Assembly (NCBI GenBank): GCA_903960135.1
Contig: CAJBZP010000112.1
Span: forward strand, 1 to 54,308
Length of the DNA: 54,308 bases
Source: an uncultured Actinomycetes bacterium
GTDB taxonomy: Bacteria; Actinomycetota; Actinomycetes; S36-B12
Direction of reading: 5' to 3'
Below are positions 38,393-48,322 of the stretch, piece after piece; position 1 is the stretch's first letter; every line of letters starts with the position of its first letter. The notes below the pieces were generated by a model. The model was given only the letters and a program-made list of their open reading frames with translations. It was not told the origin of the DNA and did no database searches. The position numbers were made by a program, and so were the translations under genes.

Positions 38393-39241
38393 ATGCCAGT
38401 CGCGGTCATTACCGATTCGACCGCCTATTTACCGACCGGATGGGCCGCGCAGTACGGCATCGGTATTGTCCCGGTGCAGGTGGTAGTAGCAGGCAAGGCG
38501 TATGACGAGACCGAGGATCAACAGGCCGCGTCGGTGATAGAAGCGCTGGAGCAGTGGCATCCGGTCACCACTTCAAGGCCGTCACCAGAACGTTTCTTCG
38601 AAAGTTTTCGCGCCGCGCAGGAGGCGGGGGCCACCTCGATCGTGGTTGCGACGCTCTCGGCCGCGATGTCTGCGACTTATGAATCGGCACTGCTGGCGGC
38701 CAAGGAGTGCACGATTCCAGTGCACGTTATTGATAGCCGCAGTATCGCAATGGGACTTGGCTTCGCGGTGGTTTCGGGGGCCGCCGCCGCCCGCCTTGGT
38801 GCCAATGAGTTTGACGTCACCGCAATCATTGAGCGTCGAGCTGCGGCTAGCCGCGTGTTCTTCTATGTCGACACTTTGGAGTACCTGCGCCGTGGCGGGC
38901 GCGTTAGTTCTGCCCGCGCCGCGGTCGGGCAAGCATTGCAGGTGAAACCGTTGCTCCAACTTGTGGATGGTCACGTGCAGCAAGTTGATAAAGTGCGGAC
39001 TTCATCTAAGGCGTTGGTGCGCTTGGCGGAGCTTGCCATCGAGGCTGCCGGTGACTTAACCGTTGACATCGCGGTTCAGCATCTATCGGCACCGGAGCGG
39101 GCTCAGCAACTTGTTGATATTTTGCATGAGCGGTTACCTGCTGCCACCATCGTGCAGTGCCCCGTGGGCGGGGTGGTAGGTGCACATGTGGGACCGGGAA
39201 TGGTTGCGGTCGTGGTGGCACCGGAAGTCCCTTGGCTGTGA
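38393..39241 (+). CDS. DegV family protein (fatty-acid binding)
   Basis: VAVITDSTAYLP...VTTSRPSPERFFESFRAAQEAGATSIVVATLSAAMSATYESA...YLRRGGRVS. Confidence 0.95.
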   Translation: MPVAVITDSTAYLPTGWAAQYGIGIVPVQVVVAGKAYDETEDQQAASVIEALEQWHPVTTSRPSPERFFESFRAAQEAGATSIVVATLSAAMSATYESALLAAKECTIPVHVIDSRSIAMGLGFAVVSGAAAARLGANEFDVTAIIERRAAASRVFFYVDTLEYLRRGGRVSSARAAVGQALQVKPLLQLVDGHVQQVDKVRTSSKALVRLAELAIEAAGDLTVDIAVQHLSAPERAQQLVDILHERLPAATIVQCPVGGVVGAHVGPGMVAVVVAPEVPWL

Positions 39242-39819
39242 CCCCTTGGCTGTGGGTACTCGTTGCTGGCGCAACCGGGTACCTGCTCGGCTCGATTAGC
39301 CCGTCGGTTTATGTGGCTCGGGTATTTGGCGTCGATCTATTCGCATCGGGTTCGGGTAACCCCGGTGCGACAAATGTGGGCCGCACCTTAGGTGCCCGCT
39401 GGGGCGTCATGGTCGCGGTCGTTGATATCGCAAAGGGCTTCCTGCCCGCAGCGGTCTTCGGTATTTATGTCGGTGAGATCGCCGGCGAAGTCGCCGGACT
39501 GGCAGCGGTACTAGGACACATCACGTCACCTTTCTTAAAAGGCCGCGGCGGCAAGGGTGTCGCGACCACCCTTGGGGCGATCTTGGGTGTGCAACCGTGG
39601 CTGGCTATCCCGGTGCTGATCACTTTCGGGATCGGGTTGGCCATTTGGCACCGCGTCGGGCTTGGAGCGGCGTTGGCGGCGATCGCGCTGGCAGCTAGTG
39701 GTGCAGTCGGGTGGGCTATCGGGCTGCTGGATCCGTCCGACGCGATATTTGCGCTGGTGATGGCGGGATTGGTGCTGGGCCGCCATGTCGGCAATATTCG
39801 GCGCGCGACCATGCACTGA
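39238..39819 (+). CDS. plsY: glycerol-3-phosphate acyltransferase PlsY
   Basis: YLLGSISPSVYVARVFGVDLFASGSGNPGATNVGRTLG; LGHITSPFLKGRGGKGVATTLG; GTGA overlap with degV. Confidence 0.93.
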   Translation: MTPWLWVLVAGATGYLLGSISPSVYVARVFGVDLFASGSGNPGATNVGRTLGARWGVMVAVVDIAKGFLPAAVFGIYVGEIAGEVAGLAAVLGHITSPFLKGRGGKGVATTLGAILGVQPWLAIPVLITFGIGLAIWHRVGLGAALAAIALAASGAVGWAIGLLDPSDAIFALVMAGLVLGRHVGNIRRATMH

Positions 39820-39916
39820 TTGCCGACTTGTCCACAGTTGGCCAGCCGCATCCCTTTCATCCACAGGTGAATAACTGCCGACTGACATTTGCGCGGGCGG
39901 TTCATAGCGTGGCCTT

Positions 39917-40675
39917 ATGTCGTTGCGCACCGCGGTTGCCGATCGGTTCCGTCACCAGGCACCGGCAGTGGCAACGGCAACAAGTGCCAGGCTTCAGCGA
40001 ATTGCGATGCAATGGACGCCGTCCGCGCCGGCGGTATTACCCGCCGATGCTTTTGTCGACGCGATCGAAGGGTTGGCGCCCAAGGGCGGGGTTTTTCAAC
40101 TGGATCGCCGGGCCTGGCGTGCACTGATCGCGATCGTGCTCGGTGCCGCACTTGTTGCCGGGTGGCTGTGGTGGCAGGGCCGGCCCCGCGAGGTGACACT
40201 TGCCCCAGAAATTGTGGCGAGCGGCGCGCCGGTGCCGGGGAGCGCGATGGAGCCGGCAGCGGGCGGTCAGGTCGTGGTGCACGTCCTCGGCGCGGTGGTC
40301 AAGCCCGGCTTGGTGCAATTGCCCGCGGGCTCGCGGATCGCCGACGCGATCACCGCCGTCGGGGGCGCCAAGACGCCCAAAGCACTCGGATCGGTAAACC
40401 TGGCCCGGGTGCTAGTTGACGGTGAGCAGATCGTGGTGGGTGCCGCCGCCGGGATGGTTACCGGTGCGCCCCTTGATGCCAGTGGCGTGTTGAACCTAAA
40501 TACTGCTGCCGCATCCGATTTCGAAGCCTTGCCCGGTGTTGGCCCGGTGCTAGCGGCCCGATTGCTCCAGTGGCGAGCGGATAACGGGTTGTTTAGAAGT
40601 ATTGACGAACTCGGTGAGGTCTCGGGGATCGGGCCGTCCATCTTGGAGCAGATCCGCCCGCTGGTTCGCGTTTGA
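39917..40675 (+). CDS. comEA: ComEA-like helix-hairpin-helix DNA-binding competence protein
   Basis: VHVLGAVVKPGLVQLPAGSRIADAITAVGG plus LNLNTAAASDFEALPGVGPVLAARLLQWR. Confidence 0.93.
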   Translation: MSLRTAVADRFRHQAPAVATATSARLQRIAMQWTPSAPAVLPADAFVDAIEGLAPKGGVFQLDRRAWRALIAIVLGAALVAGWLWWQGRPREVTLAPEIVASGAPVPGSAMEPAAGGQVVVHVLGAVVKPGLVQLPAGSRIADAITAVGGAKTPKALGSVNLARVLVDGEQIVVGAAAGMVTGAPLDASGVLNLNTAAASDFEALPGVGPVLAARLLQWRADNGLFRSIDELGEVSGIGPSILEQIRPLVRV

Positions 40676-43056
40676 TCGATTTGCGCCTGTTGCTGCCGGC
40701 TACGGCGGCTTGGCTGGGTGCGGTGGTTGCGATGCTGTCGGCGAATTTGGCACCGAATCTGGTCGCACGCCACCAATATGCCTCGGTAGGCCTGCTGGTC
40801 GCGATCGTCGTGCTGGTCCCGGTTTGGTTCATCGCACCGCACTTCGGCCGTGACCGGGCCGCATTGGTTCGCACCGGTGCATTCGGCCTCGCGATCGGGG
40901 TGGCAGCGGCCAGTTGGCAGGTACTGTCGCTGACCGCGCAACCATTGGCCGGCTGGGTTGATGCAGGTGCCACCGCCACTATTTACGCGACGGTAAACGG
41001 TGATGCGCAGCGATTGACTTCACGCGGGCAGGTGAGCTGGCAGGCGGCAACCACCATTGCCCTGCGGGTCAACACCTCGCAGGTCCAAGCACGCGGGCAG
41101 GTGGTGGATCTGGGTGTGCCGATCGTGATTCGAATTCCCGGCAGTGCTGGTACCCCGCCTCCGGGTACCTGGATCAAAGTAACCGGCCAGTTATCCGCAC
41201 CTTGGCAAAGCGACACCGCGGCCCAGTTGAAGGTATCCGGGGTCGACCAAATTGAGATTGTTGGCAGCCCGGGGCCGGTGGCTGAAATCGCCACCTCTAT
41301 GCGCGCCGGGCTGCGCTTGAGTGTGGCCGACTCCGGGCGCAATGCCGGCGCCCTGGTAGCCGGGCTATCCGTTGGGGATGAGTCACTGCAGTCCGATGAG
41401 TTAGACAATGCAATGCGTCAGTCCGGGCTCTCACACCTAACCGCCGTCTCCGGCGGAAATGTTGCGATCGTCTTGGTGGTGGTTCTTGGCATCGCACGCC
41501 TACTTCGACTTCGACTACCTGGCCGGATCGTATTTGCACTGATAGCTCTTTCCTATTTCGTAATTCTCGTGCGCCCGCAGCCAAGTGTTCTGCGTGCTGC
41601 CGTGATGGGTGCGGTTGTCCTAGTTGGCATGCTCGCGGGTGGGCGGCGAGGTGGCCCGGCGGTGTTATCCACGGCGGTGATTGTGCTAATCGTGATCGCG
41701 CCTTGGCTCGCGGTTTCCTGGGGCTTCGCCCTTTCGGTGGCCGCGACCGCGGGCCTTATTCTGCTGTCGCCGTCAATCGCAAAGGGGCTGGCGCGGCAGC
41801 GGTGGTCGGCTCGTTGGCCGCCGGCACTTGTGGAGGCGGTAGCCATCACCACGGCGGCCCAGTTGGCGACCTTGCCGCTGCTGATTGCGATGGGTACGAG
41901 CGTGGGCTGGGTGGCACTTCCAGCGAACCTGCTGGCGATGCCCGCGGTCGCGCCGGTGACAGTGCTTGGGTTGCTGGCCGCATTCATTTCGCTTTTTAGC
42001 CCGCCGCTGGCCGCCGTCATCGGCCAGGTGGCATCTTGGCCGGCCGGCTGGATAGCGCAGGTTGCTTTGACTTTCAGTTCCATGCCATTTGCCACCTTGC
42101 CCTGGCCCGGTGGCCTGGCCGGCGTCTTACTACTCGCGCCCGCGGCTCTTGCCTTGCTGCTGCTGCGGCGGTTCAGCAAACACCGCTGGCCGGGTGGGCC
42201 GCCGAAGCAGGTCGTGGTCACGGCCGTCAGCGCTGCGGTCTGTGTAATTTGCCTGCTGACCTTCGCCCCACCTAATAGGCAAGGCTGGCCACCACCGGGG
42301 TGGCTGATGGTGGCCTGCGATATCGGGCAGGGGGATGCACTGGTGCTGCGCGCCACCGCATCGGTCTATGTGGTGGTCGATGTGGGCCCGGACCCGGTGC
42401 CGATCGATCGCTGTTTACGCGATTTAGGTGTAGTCAATATCGCGGCGATCGTGCTGACGCATTATCACGCCGATCACGTCAGTGGATTACCTGGCGTTCT
42501 CGCCGGGCGCTCGGTTGGCGCGGTATTCACCACGATTGTGCGTGAACCGCCAGACACCGTGGCATTGGTCGATGATTGGCTTGATGAAGCTGGTATCACT
42601 GCGCAACCGGTACGGATTGGCGAGGTGCGCAAAACCGGTGATCTCACCTGGCGTGTGCTGTGGCCGGCGCGCGTGATCCGGGCGGGGTCGGTACCCAATA
42701 ACGCGAGTGTGGTTCTGCTCGCCGAGATTGCCGGCGTGCAGATCCTGTTGCCGGGTGATATCGAGCCGGAGGCGCAAAATGCGATCATGGCCGCGAACCC
42801 CGAGCTAGCCGTTGACGTCGTCAAAGTGCCCCACCACGGATCGCGGTATCAACATCCACGGTTCACCTCATGGACGCATGGCCGCCTCGCGGTGATAAGT
42901 GTGGGCCGGGGCAACACCTACGGGCACCCAGCCCCAGAAACCCTCGCCGCCTGGACGAGGGCCGGGGCTTTAATCGGCCGCACCGACACCCAAGGTGATC
43001 TCGCGGTAGTGGCCGATGCTGGCGGGCGCGTTGGCCTGGTGGCCAGAGGTACCTAA
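40672..43056 (+). CDS. comEC: ComEC/Rec2 family competence protein
   Basis: Competence domain SGLSHLTAVSGGNVAIVL plus metallo-beta-lactamase domain LTHYHADHVSGLPGVL; TTGA overlap with comEA. Confidence 0.94.
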   Translation: MIDLRLLLPATAAWLGAVVAMLSANLAPNLVARHQYASVGLLVAIVVLVPVWFIAPHFGRDRAALVRTGAFGLAIGVAAASWQVLSLTAQPLAGWVDAGATATIYATVNGDAQRLTSRGQVSWQAATTIALRVNTSQVQARGQVVDLGVPIVIRIPGSAGTPPPGTWIKVTGQLSAPWQSDTAAQLKVSGVDQIEIVGSPGPVAEIATSMRAGLRLSVADSGRNAGALVAGLSVGDESLQSDELDNAMRQSGLSHLTAVSGGNVAIVLVVVLGIARLLRLRLPGRIVFALIALSYFVILVRPQPSVLRAAVMGAVVLVGMLAGGRRGGPAVLSTAVIVLIVIAPWLAVSWGFALSVAATAGLILLSPSIAKGLARQRWSARWPPALVEAVAITTAAQLATLPLLIAMGTSVGWVALPANLLAMPAVAPVTVLGLLAAFISLFSPPLAAVIGQVASWPAGWIAQVALTFSSMPFATLPWPGGLAGVLLLAPAALALLLLRRFSKHRWPGGPPKQVVVTAVSAAVCVICLLTFAPPNRQGWPPPGWLMVACDIGQGDALVLRATASVYVVVDVGPDPVPIDRCLRDLGVVNIAAIVLTHYHADHVSGLPGVLAGRSVGAVFTTIVREPPDTVALVDDWLDEAGITAQPVRIGEVRKTGDLTWRVLWPARVIRAGSVPNNASVVLLAEIAGVQILLPGDIEPEAQNAIMAANPELAVDVVKVPHHGSRYQHPRFTSWTHGRLAVISVGRGNTYGHPAPETLAAWTRAGALIGRTDTQGDLAVVADAGGRVGLVARGT

Positions 43057-43090
43057 CTTGGTCAAGGTCGTTCTGGCATGCTGTTCCATT

Positions 43091-44098
43091 ATGGCTTCCA
43101 GTTTGCCGGCACCGAGCCGCATCACTATTGCTGCCGGCAATGAGCCGATGCTGGTTGATCGTGCGGTTTCAGAAACCTGCGCTGCGATCGGCGCCCTTGA
43201 TGCAAGTACCCAGCGCGTGACCATTCCCGCAAATAGCGATGATGGCGCCGCGCTTATTCGTGATGCGATGTCGCCGAATCTATTTGGTGATGCCACGGTG
43301 CTCATAGTCACCGGAGTCGATGCGGCAAGTGATGATGTTGACACGGCATTGCGCGGATTCATCGCCGAACCGGCGGAGCACGCGTGGTTGATCGTGACCC
43401 ATCCTGGGGGTGTCAAGGGGAAGAACCTCCTTGATGCTTTGCGGGCCGCCGGTGGCGCCGAGATCGACTGCAAGGCACTGAAGAAAGGCAAAGCCACGAT
43501 CGAGTTCTTAACCCGTGAGGTCCGCAGTCACAACCGATCGATGACAGCCGATGCGGTAACTGCTCTCTATGACGCTATCGGGCACGACCTGCGCCTGCTG
43601 GTTGGCGCGATCTCGCAACTTTGCAGCGATGTAGATCATGACCTGATCACGATCGACGACATCAACTCCTATTTCACCGGAGTGGCCGAGGTCGCGGGTT
43701 ACACCATCGCCGACTCGGTTTGGGATCGGCGATCCGTTGACGCGATGAGATCACTGCGCTGGGCGATGGCCGCGTCGGACAATGTCGGGGTGCCAACGGT
43801 GCTCGCAATGGCAAGTGGGCTGCGCGCCGTGGTCGGGGCAGGCGGCATGCCAACTGCCTCGGATCTGGATGTGGCCAAAGCTATTGGGGTCCCGCCGTGG
43901 AAAGTAAAGAACCTGCGGCAGCAGTGGGCGAGGTGGAGTGGTGATCAGCGGCGGCTGGCCGCGGCGGCCGTGGCCCTTGCCGATGCGGATGGCGCGGTCA
44001 AAGGGGGCGTGCGTATTGGTTCGAGTTTGGCTGCCGAGCAAAAACTGCTGGCCCTGGAAAAACTGGTGCTACTGACTTCGGCTCGGCGGGCTGGCTGA
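43091..44098 (+). CDS. holA: DNA polymerase III subunit delta
   Basis: GNEPMLVDRAV...HPGGVKGKNLLDALRAAGG...YTIADSVWDRRSVDAMRSLRWAM; between comEC and rpsT. Confidence 0.92.
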   Translation: MASSLPAPSRITIAAGNEPMLVDRAVSETCAAIGALDASTQRVTIPANSDDGAALIRDAMSPNLFGDATVLIVTGVDAASDDVDTALRGFIAEPAEHAWLIVTHPGGVKGKNLLDALRAAGGAEIDCKALKKGKATIEFLTREVRSHNRSMTADAVTALYDAIGHDLRLLVGAISQLCSDVDHDLITIDDINSYFTGVAEVAGYTIADSVWDRRSVDAMRSLRWAMAASDNVGVPTVLAMASGLRAVVGAGGMPTASDLDVAKAIGVPPWKVKNLRQQWARWSGDQRRLAAAAVALADADGAVKGGVRIGSSLAAEQKLLALEKLVLLTSARRAG

Positions 44099-44118
44099 AC
44101 TAGAGCCGGCCGGGGAAC

Positions 44119-44379
44119 TTAAAGTGCGTCAGCGCGCTTGGCGATTGACGACTTGCGGTTTGCGGCCTGGTTGGCGTGAATAACGCCCTTGCTGGCCGCC
44201 TTGTCGAGGGCCTTGCTGGCATCGCGTGCAAGTGCTTTGGCCTCGGTGCTCTTGCCGGCATCTGCCGCCTCGCGGAACTTGCGCACGGCCGTCTTGACAG
44301 AGGACTTGACGGCCTTATTGCGCTCACGGGCCTTCTCGTTGGTCCGATTACGCTTGATCTGCGACTTAATGTTCGCCAC
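44119..44379 (-). CDS. rpsT: 30S ribosomal protein S20
   Basis: (GTG)[34 protein letters not shown]...[21 protein letters not shown]. Confidence 0.97.
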   Translation of the reverse strand: MANIKSQIKRNRTNEKARERNKAVKSSVKTAVRKFREAADAGKSTEAKALARDASKALDKAASKGVIHANQAANRKSSIAKRADAL

Positions 44380-44501
44380 GGGACAACTTTCTATTCTGGG
44401 GTCTGGGACGGTACTTGAGCCCTCACGGATGCGGGCGCCGCCCAAGGCTACCCGTAGGCTGGGCGATAACCCAAATCGGATCCCTGTTAGAACTCCGCCC
44501 C

Positions 44502-44566
44502 ACCCAGCCCATCTACCCAGCCCATCTACCCAGCCCATCTACCCAGCCCATCTACCCAGCCCATCC
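44502..44566. repeat. 13-bp tandem repeat, 5 copies (ACCCAGCCCATCT)
   Basis: Four identical ACCCAGCCCATCT units plus ACCCAGCCCATCC; the minus strand is (GGGCTGGGTAGAT)n with regularly spaced G3 tracts. Confidence 0.98.
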
Positions 44567-44582
44567 ATCCAAAGGACCCCAA

Positions 44583-46418
44583 GTGCCGCTCCCGCAGCCC
44601 GGTGCCACCGACCCAGCGGTCATCCGGAATTTCTGCATCATCGCCCATATTGACCACGGCAAGTCAACATTGGCCGACCGGATGCTCCAGGCCACCGGGG
44701 TGGTGGATGCCCGCTCCATGCGGGCCCAGTACCTCGACCGGATGGATATTGAGCGGGAGCGCGGCATCACCATCAAGTCCCAGGCGGTCCGGCTGCCTTA
44801 TCGCGGCGCGGACGGTGGCGATTATGTGTTGAACCTCATCGACACCCCCGGGCACGTCGATTTCACTTATGAGGTTTCCCGATCACTTGCCGCATGTGAG
44901 GGCGCGGTCCTGGTGGTTGATGCTGCTCAAGGCATCGAGGCGCAGACCCTCGCCAATCTCTACCTAGCGCTGGAAAATGATTTGACGATCGTGCCGGTGC
45001 TGAACAAAATCGATTTGCCGGCCGCGCAACCGGAGAAATACGCCGCCGAACTTGCCCGCATCATTGGCTGCGACCCCGATGACGTAATGCGCATTTCAGC
45101 CAAGACCGGCGAGGGGGTACCTGAGTTACTTGAGCGCATAGTTCGAGATATTCCGGCACCGACAGGTGTTGCCGATGCGCCGGCACGCGCATTGATTTTT
45201 GATTCGATCTACGACACCTATCGCGGGGTAGTAACTTATGTGCGCGTAATCGACGGGCGCATTGCCACGCGTGATCGCGTCAAGATGATGATGACCGGCG
45301 AAGTCCATGAGTTACTCGAAGTCGGCGTCATCTCACCTGAGCCGGTACCCGGCAAAGGCATTGGCGTCGGTGAGGTCGGTTACCTAATAACGGGCGTGAA
45401 AGACGTCAGGCAGTCACGGGTCGGCGATACCGTCACCACTGCGCAACATGGGGCAACGCAGGCACTCGGTGGTTACCGCGATCCAAAGCCGATGGTCTTC
45501 TCCGGTCTTTATCCGATCGACGGCTCGGACTACCCGGAGTTGCGTGACGCCCTTGACAAGTTAAAGCTAAATGATGCGGCCTTGGTCTATGAACCCGAGA
45601 CGTCCTTGGCACTTGGGTTTGGGTTTCGGTGCGGCTTCTTGGGGCTCTTGCATATGGAGATCGTGCGCGAGCGCCTAGAGCGCGAGGCGAACTTAGATTT
45701 GATTTCGACAGCGCCCAACGTGGTCTACCGGGTACTCGGTGATGATGGCGTAGAACTAGTCGTTACGAATCCGAGTGAGTTCCCGACCCAAAAAGTCGAC
45801 AAGATTTTCGAGCCAGTAGTTCGAGGCACCGTGATCTTGCCAAGTGAATTCGTTGGCACTGTGATGGAGTTGTGTCAACAGCGGCGCGGCTTAATGCTCG
45901 GGATGGATTATCTCTCCGAGGACAGAGTCGAGTTGCGTTACACCTTGCCACTTGCGGAGATCGTGTTTGACTTCTTCGATCAGTTGAAATCGCGTACGCG
46001 GGGTTATGCGTCATTGGATTATGAGCTGACCGGAGAGCAGGAGGCCGATCTGGTAAAGGTTGATATCTTGCTGCACGGAGATGCAGTTGACGCATTTAGC
46101 GCGATCGTGCACCGCGATAAGGCCATGGCCTACGGGGTGATGATGACCGGCAAGCTCAAGGAGCTCATCCCGCGTCAGCAGTTCGAGGTGCCAATTCAAG
46201 CTGCGATCGGGTCCCGTGTCATCACCCGCGAAACAATTCGCGCAATCCGCAAGGACGTATTGGCAAAGTGCTACGGCGGGGATATCACCCGCAAGCGGAA
46301 ATTGCTGGAGAAGCAAAAGGAAGGCAAGAAGCGGATGAAGATGGTGGGGCGGGTTGAGGTGCCGCAGGAGGCCTTCATCGCCGCCCTGTCGACGTCTGAC
46401 ACCAATCCGAAGAAGTAG
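44583..46418 (+). CDS. lepA: elongation factor 4 (LepA)
   Basis: [55 protein letters not shown] start after AAAGGA. Confidence 0.98.
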   Translation: MPLPQPGATDPAVIRNFCIIAHIDHGKSTLADRMLQATGVVDARSMRAQYLDRMDIERERGITIKSQAVRLPYRGADGGDYVLNLIDTPGHVDFTYEVSRSLAACEGAVLVVDAAQGIEAQTLANLYLALENDLTIVPVLNKIDLPAAQPEKYAAELARIIGCDPDDVMRISAKTGEGVPELLERIVRDIPAPTGVADAPARALIFDSIYDTYRGVVTYVRVIDGRIATRDRVKMMMTGEVHELLEVGVISPEPVPGKGIGVGEVGYLITGVKDVRQSRVGDTVTTAQHGATQALGGYRDPKPMVFSGLYPIDGSDYPELRDALDKLKLNDAALVYEPETSLALGFGFRCGFLGLLHMEIVRERLEREANLDLISTAPNVVYRVLGDDGVELVVTNPSEFPTQKVDKIFEPVVRGTVILPSEFVGTVMELCQQRRGLMLGMDYLSEDRVELRYTLPLAEIVFDFFDQLKSRTRGYASLDYELTGEQEADLVKVDILLHGDAVDAFSAIVHRDKAMAYGVMMTGKLKELIPRQQFEVPIQAAIGSRVITRETIRAIRKDVLAKCYGGDITRKRKLLEKQKEGKKRMKMVGRVEVPQEAFIAALSTSDTNPKK

Positions 46419-46424
46419 CGGGCG

Positions 46425-47564
46425 GTGCGCCCCTTCTCGATCTACGTTCATGTGCCGTTCTGCGCCAGTAGATGCGGCTATTGCGACTTCAACACATACA
46501 CCGCGTCAGACCTGGGCGGCCAGGTGCAGCGCGACACTTTCGACCAGGTACTCATCTCTGAGGTACGACTAGCCGCCCGTGAGTTAGGGGCTGACCGGCG
46601 GGCGGTCGACTCCGTGTTCTTCGGCGGCGGCACGCCCACCCTGCTCAGCGGCGCGGCCCTGGTCGGAGTGCTAGAAGCCATCGAGGCGGAGTTCGGGTTA
46701 GTGGCCGGCGCCGAAGTGACCACCGAAGCCAATCCCGACAGTGTGGATCAGGCAAAACTCGACCAACTAGTTGCCGGCGGGTTCACTCGAATTTCCTACG
46801 GTGTGCAAAGCGTGGCACCTAATGTCCTTAAGACATTGGACCGAACCCATACCGCCGGCGCCGCCCTCACCGCAATCCAGATGGCTCGCAGTTCCGGATT
46901 CGAACACATCAGCGCGGATCTGATCATCGCGACGCCAGGGGAGACGGATGAAGATCTGCGGGCATCAGTTGATCTGGTAACCGGCGCCGGCGTTGATCAT
47001 GTCTCCGCCTACACCCTCATTGTTGAGCCCAACACCCCGCTGGCGCGCCAGGTTGCAACTGGTGCGGTGCCAGCCCCTGATGACGAAACCGCCGCGCACC
47101 GCTACGAGCTAGTTGATGATCTCTTATCGGCTCGTGGGTTTAGTTGGTACGAAGTGTCGAACTGGGCCAAGCCCGGCGGTCAGTGCCGGCATAACGGGCA
47201 CTATTGGCGCAATGATGATTGGCTGGGCGTGGGACCAGGCGCCCATAGCCATCGCTCCGGAGTGCGTTGGTGGAATGTCAAGCATCCACGTTCGTACGCT
47301 GTGTTGGTTGCCGCTGGCGAATTGCCCGTGGACCAGCGCGAAGTGTTAACCGCCCAGCAAGTCCACCTGGAGACCGTGATGCTGGGCCTGCGAACAGCGG
47401 CTGGTCTGGAGGTGTCGGCGACGGGTGCGCTGGACCCATTGGTTATCGACAAACTCGTTGCTGACGGGCTTCTTGATGGCGGCGCCTGGGCCGAGGGCTG
47501 GCTTCGGGTTACCCCGCGTGGTCGACTCTTTGCCGATGCGGTCATTCGCGACTTAACCAGTTGA
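46425..47564 (+). CDS. hemW: heme chaperone HemW (radical SAM)
   Basis: SIYVHVPFCASRCGYCDFNTYTA; FFGGGTPTLL; ISYGVQSV. Confidence 0.95.
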   Translation: MRPFSIYVHVPFCASRCGYCDFNTYTASDLGGQVQRDTFDQVLISEVRLAARELGADRRAVDSVFFGGGTPTLLSGAALVGVLEAIEAEFGLVAGAEVTTEANPDSVDQAKLDQLVAGGFTRISYGVQSVAPNVLKTLDRTHTAGAALTAIQMARSSGFEHISADLIIATPGETDEDLRASVDLVTGAGVDHVSAYTLIVEPNTPLARQVATGAVPAPDDETAAHRYELVDDLLSARGFSWYEVSNWAKPGGQCRHNGHYWRNDDWLGVGPGAHSHRSGVRWWNVKHPRSYAVLVAAGELPVDQREVLTAQQVHLETVMLGLRTAAGLEVSATGALDPLVIDKLVADGLLDGGAWAEGWLRVTPRGRLFADAVIRDLTS

Positions 47565-47577
47565 TTTCTGACTTGAA

Positions 47578-48084
47578 CTATTTGTGGCTCAACACAGGTG
47601 GTGTTCGACGGTAGTCGTTGGCAAAAAGTGGCGAGGTGATGATCATGTCGGCGGTTGTGCGGTTACTAGCGATCGCGATGTTCCAAAGCGTGGCAATGCG
47701 AAGTAAGGCCTTTACGTCAGGATCGTGGGGCTGCTGCTCTAGGGGATCCCAGAAGAACACCAGCAGGTCGATGGCACCTTGGGCGATGAAGGCACCGATT
47801 TGCTGATCGCCGCCCAGCGGGCCGCTCAAGAATCTCCTTACCGGGATCTGCAACTTGTCGCGGATCAGGCGGCCGGTAGACCCGGTGGCATAAATATGGT
47901 GGGCGGCAAGTACCTCACGATTGTGGGTGGCCCACTCCAGCAGGTCTGCCTTCTTGTTGTCGTGGGCTACCAACACGATGTGATTTCCCGGGTCGGCCGG
48001 TGCCGTGGGATCCCCTGGCTCAGCTGAACTTGTGTCATTGACCCAATCGGGGACGAAATCCATCACACCAAGCAAATTCTCCAT
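47578..48084 (-). CDS. mgsA: methylglyoxal synthase
   Basis: [39 protein letters not shown]...[65 protein letters not shown]. Confidence 0.92.
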   Translation of the reverse strand: MENLLGVMDFVPDWVNDTSSAEPGDPTAPADPGNHIVLVAHDNKKADLLEWATHNREVLAAHHIYATGSTGRLIRDKLQIPVRRFLSGPLGGDQQIGAFIAQGAIDLLVFFWDPLEQQPHDPDVKALLRIATLWNIAIASNRTTADMIITSPLFANDYRRTPPVLSHK

Positions 48085-48270
48085 GCGCTCATCGTGCCCA
48101 GCGCAGATTTCATTAGGTCAGGGATCTGGTGACGGAAGGGTGAATGTCGGGTGAGACTTCTGGCTTTCCTACCTGGCCGGGCCAGCGGTTAGGGCATTCA
48201 GCGCGCTCCCAAACCTGCGGACACCGCCTCGGCGGCGCGTTTTGGGCGCATATTGGCAGAAGGCGTATTG

Positions 48271-48297
48271 TTAGCACTCACAAGTCCGGAGTGCTAG
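48271..48297 (+). promoter_or_regulatory. CIRCE element (HrcA operator)
   Basis: TTAGCACTC-acaagtccg-GAGTGCTAG: 17/18 arm positions match the CIRCE consensus TTAGCACTC-N9-GAGTGCTAA. Confidence 0.95.
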
Positions 48298-48322
48298 TGC
48301 GGCCGCGGCCAAGGAGGTGCCC

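Noticed and set aside
41553-42356. 267-aa minus-strand ORF opposite comEC
   Set aside because: Antisense to strongly supported comEC with low-complexity composition.
44502-44566. CRISPR array hypothesis for the 13-bp repeats
   Set aside because: Units are contiguous, too short and have no spacers; no cas genes in the window.
44415-44582. N-terminal extension of lepA and of rpsT through the 13-bp repeat
   Set aside because: Canonical N-termini begin at GTG 44583 (LepA) and GTG 44379 minus (S20); the extensions are repeat-derived translation.
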